From assembly GCA_963753815.1 (NCBI GenBank), contig CAVWDU010000007.1, positions 372,001 to 436,000 on the forward strand: 64,000 bases of DNA. The letters are read 5' to 3'. Every line of letters begins with the position of its first letter. The first letter of the stretch is position 1. Positions 1-6,016 of the stretch are shown here, piece by piece. The notes below the pieces were generated by a model that was not told where the DNA came from, ran no database searches, and saw only the letters and a list, made by a program, of their open reading frames with translations. The position numbers and the translations under genes are program-made. This DNA comes from CAVWDU01 sp963753815. GTDB taxonomy: Bacteria > Pseudomonadota > Gammaproteobacteria > Pseudomonadales > Halieaceae.

Positions 1-305
1 ATCACGTTTTCGACGACCCCCGGCACAGAGAGACAGCTCTCCTCGACCAGGCCGGGCACGTCACGGCTGACGATCGCGGGATTGATAAAGACCTCGGGCG
101 TATCCCGCTCCTCGGACAGGTCCATGACCAGCACCCGGCGCCGGTCACCTGTCTGCGGACCGGCGAGCCCGATTCCGCCGGTCTCGTAAAGCGTCGCCGT
201 CAGGTCGTCGAGGAAGCCGCGGAGTTCGTCGTCGAACCGCGTGACTGGTTCGGCCACCTCCCGCAACCGCGGGTCGGGATACTCGAGTATAGGTAAAGTG
301 CTCAT
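1..305 (-). CDS. def: Peptide deformylase, N-terminal part (cut by window edge)
   Basis: Removes the formyl group from the N-terminal methionine of nascent proteins; a cytosolic metalloenzyme. The visible 101 codons start at the ATG complementary to 303-305 and read MSTLPILEYPDPRLREVAEP, the usual deformylase opening. The motif GIGLAGPQ (family GxGLAAxQ) lies near residue 47 and EESCLSVPG (family EGCLS, whose Cys is a metal ligand) near residue 92. The HExxH metal site would lie beyond base 1. The gene starts 12 bp after the pucC stop on the same strand, so read-through from the puc operon is possible. The Ala-to-Gly change in motif 1 and the EES form of motif 2 differ from the E. coli enzyme and resemble secondary deformylase paralogues; that is an inference. 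Confidence 0.9.
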   Translation of the reverse strand, partial: MSTLPILEYPDPRLREVAEPVTRFDDELRGFLDDLTATLYETGGIGLAGPQTGDRRRVLVMDLSEERDTPEVFINPAIVSRDVPGLVEESCLSVPGVVENV

Positions 306-317
306 ACAGCTCTCCCG

Positions 318-1787
318 TCAGGCGGAGCCGCCGCTGGATTCCAGTACGGCAACGGCATCACGCCCTGCGCGCTCTTCTTCACTATGGCGTCGGCGCCCTG
401 CCGCCGAGCGGATCAGCGGCAGCGTTGCGGCTATCGTCACCACCAGCAGGGCGACCTCGATGGCGTAGACCGTCAGGTAGCCGTTGGCAGCGCCGGCAAA
501 ACCCCAGGGGCCGGCGACATCGCCTATGGAGGCATTGACCAGGTCGCGTATCACTGCGCTCAGCGCCATCGCAATTCCCGCGGTCGTTGCCTGCACCGCG
601 CCCCAGGCGCCCAGCGCCAGACCGGCCTGCTTTTTCGGCGCCCGGTTCATGGTCGCGGTCAGTGTTCCATGCCCGAACAGGGCGCCGCCAAAACCGATCA
701 GGAAATTGCCCAGCAGGAACAGCTGTGGCAACCCGGCGGGCTCGGCGGCGATGACCAGGCCAAACGCGGGCAGGCCGATCATCGTTCCCCACAACGTCAC
801 CCGGTAGGGGTCGGCGCCACGGCTGATGATATGCGACGCGAACCCGAAACCCGCCAGGCCGCCGAGCGCGAACAGCGCGGTCAACCGTGTGGTGGTGCTC
901 ACCGACAGGTTGAGCACCTCCCCGCCATAGGGCTCGAGGAGGATGTCCGCCATCGCGAACGCCATGGTGCCCAGCCCGATGATGATCAGGCGGCGCACCG
1001 TATGCTCACCGGCACAGAATGTCGCCCACGCCTCGCCAAAGCCCGGGTCGGGTGCACGCGGGCGCCCGTGCGGCGGGTTGCGCATCTCCTGCTGCCACAT
1101 GGCCACCCCGTTTAACACGACCGTGAGCACTGCAGCGCCCTGGATCACCTGCACCAACCGCCCGGGCGTGAAGTTCTCCAGCGCCAGCCCGAATAGCAGT
1201 GCGCTGAAGAACATACCCACCAGCAGCATGACATACATGAGCCCGACCACCTTCGGGTGCGACTCCTGGGGTGTGAGATCAGTCGCCAGGGCCAGGCCCG
1301 CCGTCTGGGCGATGTGCAGCCCGGCACCCACCAGCAGGAATGCCGCAGCGGCCGAGAGGTAACCGAGCCAGGCAGGCGCCGTGGCCGCTTCGCCCTGCCC
1401 GGCGAACACCAGCAGCGCGAAAGGCATGATGGCGAACCCGCCAAACTGCAGCAGCGTTCCCTTCCAGATGAAAGGCACGCGTCGCCAGCCCAGTTCGCAG
1501 TGGTGTACATCGGACTGGAAACCCACCAGGGCCCGAAAGGGCGCGAATATAACCGGGATCGCGACCATGAGGCCCACCAGCGAGGCTGGCACGCCGAGTT
1601 CCACGATCATCACCCGGTTGAGAGTGCCGACCAGCAGCACCAGGGCCATACCCACCGATACCTGGAACAGAGACAGCCGCAGCAGCCGGCTCAGCGGCAG
1701 GTCTGGCGTGGCGACATCGGCAAAAGGGAGAAAACGCGGGCCGAGCGCCACCCAAGCCGCCGTCAGGCGCCGACCTAACCGGGCCAT
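318..1787 (-). CDS. pucC: PucC/LhaA-type light-harvesting complex assembly protein (MFS)
   Basis: A 489-residue polytopic membrane protein of the PucC branch of the major facilitator superfamily, which is known to be needed for assembly of LH1/LH2 antenna complexes and is proposed to handle bacteriochlorophyll or antenna polypeptides. The segment around residues 35-110 (RLLRLSLFQVSVGMALVLL, then GVPASLVGLMVAIPVIFAPF, ALVGFQSDVHHCELGWRRVP) is typical of this family, and about 12 hydrophobic segments follow. It is the last puc gene: the order on the minus strand is pucB, pucA, a 211-residue repeat protein and pucC, with 81 bp between the last two. LhaA and bacteriochlorophyll-cluster homologues are close relatives, so the choice of pucC over lhaA rests on the adjacent LH2 genes. 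Confidence 0.9.
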   Translation of the reverse strand: MARLGRRLTAAWVALGPRFLPFADVATPDLPLSRLLRLSLFQVSVGMALVLLVGTLNRVMIVELGVPASLVGLMVAIPVIFAPFRALVGFQSDVHHCELGWRRVPFIWKGTLLQFGGFAIMPFALLVFAGQGEAATAPAWLGYLSAAAAFLLVGAGLHIAQTAGLALATDLTPQESHPKVVGLMYVMLLVGMFFSALLFGLALENFTPGRLVQVIQGAAVLTVVLNGVAMWQQEMRNPPHGRPRAPDPGFGEAWATFCAGEHTVRRLIIIGLGTMAFAMADILLEPYGGEVLNLSVSTTTRLTALFALGGLAGFGFASHIISRGADPYRVTLWGTMIGLPAFGLVIAAEPAGLPQLFLLGNFLIGFGGALFGHGTLTATMNRAPKKQAGLALGAWGAVQATTAGIAMALSAVIRDLVNASIGDVAGPWGFAGAANGYLTVYAIEVALLVVTIAATLPLIRSAAGRRRHSEEERAGRDAVAVLESSGGSA

Positions 1788-1868
1788 GCTAGGCCCTGCC
1801 CCGGCTCTGGCAACGCATCAACGTTATTGATAGCGCAGGAGGAGTCCACCGTGTATTCACTGGCCGCG

Positions 1869-2504
1869 TCAGTCGACGGTGCGACGCCGCGTCAACAGCG
1901 GCAGCCCGAACATCGACGACAGTGGCGCCGGGTTGTTGCTCAGCAACTTCATTCCCATGCTGGTCTCCCACGGACGATCATTGCCCGAGAGGGTCTTGTA
2001 ACCGATCTTGGAAGACAGCGGCGCCGGGTTGCTGCTGAGCAGGCCCATTCCGAACTTGGATGACAGGGTGAAGTCATGCCGGGTCAGCGGCTTGAAGGAC
2101 CGCGACCACACCGATAGACGCCGATCGGGATTGGACAGCGTCGGCACCGAGAAAATATCCGACAACGGCGTACCGTTATTGAGTTCCATGTAGGCAAAAC
2201 CGCCCGTATTTTCCGGCTCGCCCGCTTCCAGGATCGCCTCCGCCTCGCCGCCGAAGCCGATGGCGGGATCCACCAGCACCACCGACTTGCCATCTTTCAC
2301 CGCCTCGGCGTAGACCAGCCCCTGGTAGCGCGGCACGTCCCCATTCAATACCGTGTCGTCGCAGATGTCCCGGTAGGATATCTCCGGACCGGCCGATGTC
2401 GGGGTGATGATCGCGGAACAGCCGCCAAAACCGCCGGACTTCAATTTGTCCATCACGTCCTGGGCCTGTTCCTCTGATTTATAGATGCGTCCGTTTACGC
2501 TCAT
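1869..2504 (-). CDS. Unrecognised internally repetitive protein inside the LH2 operon
   Basis: 211 residues; I do not recognise the family. Residues 1-25 (GRIYKSEEQAQDVMDKLKSG) resemble the short alpha/beta opening of stress-protein-17M or SPOR-like folds, which is only a guess. The middle is acidic and glycine-rich. The last ~70 residues contain four diverged copies of one unit, seen as LSSKFGMGLLSSNPAP, LSSKIGYKTLSGNDRPW, ETSMGMKLLSNNPAP and LSSMFGLPLLT. There is no signal peptide or clear membrane helix. The start has a GGAG ribosome site 8 bases upstream. It lies between pucA and pucC on the same strand, so a role in LH2 assembly, pigment delivery or membrane anchoring is plausible from context alone. 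Confidence is high that it is a gene, low on function. Confidence 0.75.
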   Translation of the reverse strand: MSVNGRIYKSEEQAQDVMDKLKSGGFGGCSAIITPTSAGPEISYRDICDDTVLNGDVPRYQGLVYAEAVKDGKSVVLVDPAIGFGGEAEAILEAGEPENTGGFAYMELNNGTPLSDIFSVPTLSNPDRRLSVWSRSFKPLTRHDFTLSSKFGMGLLSSNPAPLSSKIGYKTLSGNDRPWETSMGMKLLSNNPAPLSSMFGLPLLTRRRTVD

Positions 2505-2741
2505 AATGCGTCTCCGTTACCCAGGGGGTATTGGTTAGTCGTATAACGGGGTGCCGCCGGCTGTCGGGTCGAATACACCAGGACCCGGGTGCCATCGCGA
2601 CCGCAACCCGTCTTCAGCTCATCGCCAGCCATTGCCGTCTACCGTGGCATGACCGAGCGCAGGGATCAAACGGAACCGCTTCCATCGACCCGAATGGCAG
2701 GCGGGCGAGCTAACCGCCGTGCCGGTGTCAGTGTAATGCTT

Positions 2742-2761
2742 GGGCCGGGTAAACCCGGCCC
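2742..2761 (-). terminator. GC-rich hairpin downstream of pucA
   Basis: A perfect 8-bp stem GGGCCGGG/CCCGGCCC with a 4-base loop, about 50 bp past the pucA stop. It has no T-run after it, so it is more likely an mRNA-stabilising or partial attenuating element than a full rho-independent terminator. In purple bacteria, hairpins after the antenna genes keep pucBA or pufBA mRNA far more abundant than the distal cistrons; the position here suits the same role. Confidence 0.6.
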
Positions 2762-2766
2762 CTAGG

Positions 2767-2796
2767 CTGAGGACAGAACCAGAGTTCTGCCCTCAG
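2767..2796 (-). terminator. Second hairpin just after pucA
   Basis: An imperfect stem, CTGAGG paired with CCTCAG and CAGAA with TTCTG around a short loop, lies between the pucA stop (2812) and the 2742-2761 hairpin. Together the two form a tandem stem-loop barrier to 3'-exonucleases on the pucBA transcript, as seen in other antenna operons (function inferred). Confidence 0.55.
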
Positions 2797-2811
2797 GGAT
2801 GTACCCCGGGT

Positions 2812-2955
2812 CTAGCCGCCAAACCAGGCGGGAAACCAGGAAGTGTTGGACAGAATTGCACCGTGTACCACGAAAGAGATCAATGCTACCGATCCCAGGA
2901 ACAGGGGCAAGCCAACAGTCGGTTGTACCACACACCAGATTCTACCTTGATTCAT
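2812..2955 (-). CDS. pucA: LH2 antenna alpha polypeptide
   Basis: 47-residue alpha subunit of the peripheral light-harvesting complex, a single-span inner-membrane protein binding bacteriochlorophyll a and carotenoid. It starts MNQGRIW and aligns without gaps to the Rhodoblastus acidophilus alpha chain, including the N-terminal Met region that ligates B800, the GLPLFLGSVALI entry to the helix and His31 in VVHGAILS, the B850 ligand. The C-terminus is short, ending SWFPAWFGG. Positions 44 and 45, Tyr and Trp in the B850 reference protein, are Trp and Phe here. A strong AAGGAG site precedes the ATG, and pucB ends 10 bp upstream, so the pair is translated from one message. Confidence 0.95.
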   Translation of the reverse strand: MNQGRIWCVVQPTVGLPLFLGSVALISFVVHGAILSNTSWFPAWFGG

Positions 2956-2965
2956 GAGTAGCTCC

Positions 2966-3130
2966 TTAGCCTCCCCAGGGTGAAAACGACCAAGCGAGGA
3001 TGTGTGCAAACACAGATATGACGAAGAACACGCGTGCCCCGTCAATCACATGCTTGTGCAGTTCCTCTGACTCTCGAATGGTCAGACCGGTCGGCCAGAC
3101 GCGGTCCGGATCGTCCAGATCAGTTGCCAT
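2966..3130 (-). CDS. pucB: LH2 antenna beta polypeptide
   Basis: 54-residue beta subunit of LH2, found by translating the minus strand directly upstream of pucA. The core ESEELHKHVIDGARVFF is a near copy of known PucB chains. His25, Arg33 and His43 match beta His12, Arg20 and His30 of Rhodoblastus acidophilus (B850 environment, B800 hydrogen bond and B850 ligand respectively). The end SFSPWGG fits the conserved PW terminus. The N-terminus is about 13 residues longer than in that reference. An AGGAG site lies 6 bases before the ATG. It is the first gene of the operon, 136 bp downstream of the predicted -10 box. Confidence 0.95.
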   Translation of the reverse strand: MATDLDDPDRVWPTGLTIRESEELHKHVIDGARVFFVISVFAHILAWSFSPWGG

Positions 3131-3211
3131 GCTTTTCTCCTACAAGTGAATGATTTTTCTCCCAGCCCATTGCTGACCCCAAAGCGGGGCTGCGTCGGCC
3201 AATCACGTTCA

Positions 3212-3227
3212 GCCGGCGCGCGCCGGC
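3212..3227. repeat. GC palindrome in the puc leader
   Basis: A perfect 16-base palindrome, GCCGGCGCGCGCCGGC, in the untranslated leader between the puc promoter and pucB. It could fold as a very stable stem in the mRNA leader or act as a protein site; nothing further can be said from sequence. Confidence 0.5.
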
Positions 3228-3265
3228 AAGCTCCCTCGCGGGCAACCTACCATGGGCTAATTCTG

Positions 3266-3294
3266 ACATTAGCAGCGATCTCGCAAAGTGTCAA
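3266..3294 (-). promoter_or_regulatory. puc operon promoter (sigma70-like)
   Basis: On the minus strand TTGACA (3294-3289) is followed after exactly 17 bases by TAATGT (3271-3266). The -35 matches the consensus completely and the -10 in four of six positions including the first two. The predicted start is near 3259, giving a leader of about 130 bases before pucB. The upstream edge of the -35 is the beginning of the first PpsR-type site, so a bound repressor would block polymerase directly. Confidence 0.75.
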
Positions 3295-3306
3295 TTCTAT
3301 TTGTCA
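3289..3306. promoter_or_regulatory. PpsR/CrtJ-type operator, promoter-proximal
   Basis: TGT-N12-TCA, one mismatch from the TGT-N12-ACA consensus of the photosynthesis repressor PpsR/CrtJ. It overlaps the -35 hexamer of the puc promoter. The neighbouring perfect site lies 8 bp away, the spacing known for cooperative CrtJ binding at bchC. Confidence 0.65.
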
Positions 3307-3314
3307 CTTCACGG

Positions 3315-3332
3315 TGTAGACTTAAATTGACA
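3315..3332. promoter_or_regulatory. PpsR/CrtJ-type operator, promoter-distal
   Basis: A perfect TGT-N12-ACA palindrome (TGTAGACTTAAATTGACA). Only 8 bp separate it from the promoter-proximal copy. The ppsR gene itself is not in this window. Confidence 0.75.
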
Positions 3333-3361
3333 CTCGCGACGGTATCTGGACAGGCTGCGGA

Positions 3362-3438
3362 GCTGGGTGCTGGGTGCTGGGTGCTGGGTGCTGGGTGCTG
3401 GGTGCTGGGTGCTGGGTGCTGGGAGCTGGGAGCTGGGC
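3362..3438. repeat. Heptamer tandem repeat GCTGGGT/A, 11 copies
   Basis: Eight perfect GCTGGGT units are followed by two GCTGGGA and one GCTGGGC, 77 bp in all. It lies in the intergenic gap between the puc control region and the hydrolase gene. A 7-bp unit is not a multiple of three, and the long reading frame across it is an artefact of the repeat. Confidence 0.95.
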
Positions 3439-3569
3439 GCACTATCCCGCGCGATGAATTCCGCGCGCTAACCGATCCTGTCGCCGGAGGTTCAGCCCAC
3501 CCGGCGGTCAGTCGTGACCACTGTCTTGATCACCGTTGCCAGCCACTGACGACGGCGCCAGTCCAGCGC

Positions 3570-4433
3570 TCAGCGCACCTCGCCGAGAAACGTATCGATC
3601 GCGGCCAGCGCTTCCGGCTCGTCCAGCATCGGCGCATGACCGCGACGGGGGATTTCAACGTGGACGAGGCCGGGGTGGCTATGTTGCATCCGCTCGACAC
3701 AAGCGCGGGACAGGATGTCAGAGCTCTCGCCACGCAGGACCAGCATCGGGATCGTGTCGAGACGTTCAAACATCGGCCACAGGTCGGGCGGAACGGCGTT
3801 GGCCTGCTCATCGGCGATCGGTTGCGCGATGGCCGGGTCGTAGGCCAGCACCGGCACGCCGTCCTCGTCGCGGTACAGGCCTTGCGTAAATGCAAGCCAC
3901 TGGGCGTCGCTGAAGTCTGGAAACGCCAGCCCGTTGATGGCCCGTTGCTGCTCGACGGCCTGCTCCCAGGTGGAGACCGGGGCGGATTTGCCGACGTACG
4001 CCTTGATGCGTGCGAGTCCGGCCGGGTCCACTTCCGGCCCGATGTCATTGATCACCATGGCAGCGATCCGCTGCGGCTGCATGACACCCATCATGAAGGC
4101 CATCAGTCCGCCCATCGATGTACCCACCAGTATCACCCGCTCGATGCGCTGCTGATCCAGCAGGTTGAACATGTCCTGCACATAGGTCGCCGGCGTGTAG
4201 TTGGCTACCACCGGGTCGTAATCCGAGCGCCCCCGGCCGCGTTGATCGACGCAAAGCAGGCGGCGCTGCGGCGCGAGGTGAGCGGCCAGGCCGGCGAAGT
4301 CCGCTGAGTTCCGGGTGAGGCCGTGCATGCAAAGCAGGGGCGGCTGCACCACCCCACCCGGACCGGAATAATCACGCGCAAACAGTTTCAGGCCATCATT
4401 GCTCTCGAACCAGAGGTCCTTGTACTCAGTCAT
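3570..4433 (-). CDS. Alpha/beta hydrolase, last gene of the TonB-receptor operon
   Basis: 287-residue cytosolic alpha/beta-fold hydrolase. The oxyanion segment LLCMHGLTRNS is at residues 33-43, the nucleophile elbow GTSMGG puts Ser106 at the usual place, and the late RRGHAPMLDEP carries the catalytic His. No signal peptide is seen. It overlaps the end of the acyl-CoA ligase by 8 bp and is thus translationally coupled to it. In this setting it probably cleaves an ester, lactone or ring-cleavage product of whatever the receptor imports; the substrate cannot be read from the sequence. Members of this subfamily are often annotated as 3-oxoadipate enol-lactonase-like. Confidence 0.85.
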   Translation of the reverse strand: MTEYKDLWFESNDGLKLFARDYSGPGGVVQPPLLCMHGLTRNSADFAGLAAHLAPQRRLLCVDQRGRGRSDYDPVVANYTPATYVQDMFNLLDQQRIERVILVGTSMGGLMAFMMGVMQPQRIAAMVINDIGPEVDPAGLARIKAYVGKSAPVSTWEQAVEQQRAINGLAFPDFSDAQWLAFTQGLYRDEDGVPVLAYDPAIAQPIADEQANAVPPDLWPMFERLDTIPMLVLRGESSDILSRACVERMQHSHPGLVHVEIPRRGHAPMLDEPEALAAIDTFLGEVR

Positions 4434-5979
4434 AGCAAAGCTCCCGGTACATTTCGCGCAGCTCCCGCTTCAGGATTTTGCCGTTGGGGTTGCGGGGCAG
4501 CGATTCCGCCAGCAGGACACCGGCAACCCGTTGCTGCCGGCCGACACGGGCATTCACCCATTCCCGCAGCGCAGCGGTGTCCAGGTCATCGCCTGCGGGC
4601 ACCACCACTGCCACCGGCGTTTCACCCCAGCGTTGACTGGCCAGGCCGATCACCGCCACGTCGGCCACGGCATCGTGATTGACCAGTACCGCCTCGATAT
4701 CCTGCGGGTAGATGTTCTGGCCGCCAGACAGGATCATATCCTTCTTGCGATCGACGATGTACAGGTAACCGCCCTCGTCGAGATAACCGATGTCACCCGA
4801 GCGCAGCCATTGTAAACCGTCTTCATCGAGGTACTCGGCCTCGCGTGTGGCGGCCGGCCTGTTCCAGTAGCCGGGCATGGTAATGCGCCCACGGTAGACG
4901 ATTTCGCCGCTTTCCCCGGTGGGCGCGGGACGGTCATCACCGCCCAGGACGAGGAGATCGGTACCGGGCAGCGGGCGGCCCACGGAGCCCAGCCGCGAAG
5001 CGGCGACCTCCGGGTCCAGGGTCGTGATAATGCCTTCCGTTAACCCGTAGAGCTCGATCACACCGCAAGGAAATAGCTCGAACAGCTGGCGTTTCAGGTT
5101 TTCATGCAACGGTGACCCACAGCTCATCATGGACTGCAGGCTGCTGACATCACGCGGCTCCGCGACCTGTAGCGCCGCGATCTCACGATACTGTACCGGC
5201 ACCATGGCGGTGTGGGTAATGCTCAGGCTTGCTGCCGTATCGAGAAACGCCGCGGCGCTGAAACCGCGCTGCACCACGATACAGCCACCCGCCAGCAGCG
5301 TGCACAGCATGCCAACCCAGGAGATGTTGGAGTACAACCCTATGGTCAGCAGCGTCCGGGCACCGGCGTGATAGCGCAGCGCCAGCGCCAGGTCGTAGGC
5401 CCAGTCCCTGCGCCCGCGCTGTGTCTGCACAATACCCTTGGGGAGCCCGGTTGTGCCGGAGCTGTAGATGATGTTGAGCGGCGTATCTGGCGGTATGTCC
5501 CGCCCTGGCTGGCGCTCCGACTGGCCTGTAACAAACGCATCCAGAGCCTGCCAATCCCCTACCGCAGCGCCACTGGTCAATTTGAGGAGGCCTTCCGGCA
5601 GACGTGACTCCAGGGCGCTGAGTCTTTTTCGCTGGTCCTCGCTGACGATCAGCGCGCTGACACCCGCATCCTCGAGCATGCCGAGCAGGGCATCATCACT
5701 GACCGAGAGGTTGATCGGTACGGAGACCGCCCCTGCAGCCATGGTGCCGAACAGCGCCTGCACCATCGCCAGGCCATTGGACATCACCACACCCACCCTG
5801 CCGCCGACCTCGATGCCGGCATCGACCAGGGCGTTCGCCAGTTGATGGTTCGACGCGCAGAACTCAGACCACGTCAGTCGCCCCTCGTCACAGATGACCG
5901 CATCATCATCACTGCGCCACTTGCCATGCAGTGCGAATATATCGGACAACAGCGGCTGCGGCGCCGTGAAAACAGTCAC
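4426..5979 (-). CDS. AMP-forming acyl-CoA synthetase/ligase
   Basis: 517 residues, the normal length for the ANL superfamily. It activates a carboxylic acid with ATP and CoA. Diagnostic motifs are YSSGTTGLPKG (residues 172-182, P-loop-like AMP motif), IELYGLTEG (A5), SGDIGYLDEGGYLYIVDRKKD (A7-A8 hinge) and GGQNIYPQDIE followed by NPNGKILKRELR with the catalytic Lys. It lies 37 bp after the TonB receptor and overlaps the hydrolase, so the three form one operon for uptake and CoA activation of an organic acid. Chain length or aromatic specificity cannot be decided by eye. Confidence 0.9.
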   Translation of the reverse strand: MTVFTAPQPLLSDIFALHGKWRSDDDAVICDEGRLTWSEFCASNHQLANALVDAGIEVGGRVGVVMSNGLAMVQALFGTMAAGAVSVPINLSVSDDALLGMLEDAGVSALIVSEDQRKRLSALESRLPEGLLKLTSGAAVGDWQALDAFVTGQSERQPGRDIPPDTPLNIIYSSGTTGLPKGIVQTQRGRRDWAYDLALALRYHAGARTLLTIGLYSNISWVGMLCTLLAGGCIVVQRGFSAAAFLDTAASLSITHTAMVPVQYREIAALQVAEPRDVSSLQSMMSCGSPLHENLKRQLFELFPCGVIELYGLTEGIITTLDPEVAASRLGSVGRPLPGTDLLVLGGDDRPAPTGESGEIVYRGRITMPGYWNRPAATREAEYLDEDGLQWLRSGDIGYLDEGGYLYIVDRKKDMILSGGQNIYPQDIEAVLVNHDAVADVAVIGLASQRWGETPVAVVVPAGDDLDTAALREWVNARVGRQQRVAGVLLAESLPRNPNGKILKRELREMYRELCYD

Positions 5980-6016
5980 AGCTTCATCCCCCTCAAGCAG
6001 AAACCCACTCCGCTAC

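Larger units (their letters stand above)
2505..2811 (-). other. pucA to repeat-protein intergenic region
   Basis: 307 bases with two strong hairpins next to pucA (annotated separately) and little else. A 43-codon reading frame on the minus strand (start near 2632) ends in an ATGA overlap with the start of the repeat protein, but it lacks a ribosome site and looks like no known antenna subunit, so it is not called. No second pucBA pair is present. Confidence 0.5.

Noticed and set aside
2501..2632. 43-codon minus-strand frame ending in an ATGA overlap with the puc repeat-protein gene
   Set aside because: No ribosome site, no membrane helix or bacteriochlorophyll-binding His; overlap alone is weak evidence.
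3362..3438. Possible CRISPR array
   Set aside because: Units are 7 bp and contiguous, without spacers; a simple tandem repeat.
3288..4307. Long plus-strand reading frame starting at the heptamer repeat
   Set aside because: It is opened by the GCTGGGT repeat and then runs antisense to the alpha/beta hydrolase; no protein-like sequence.
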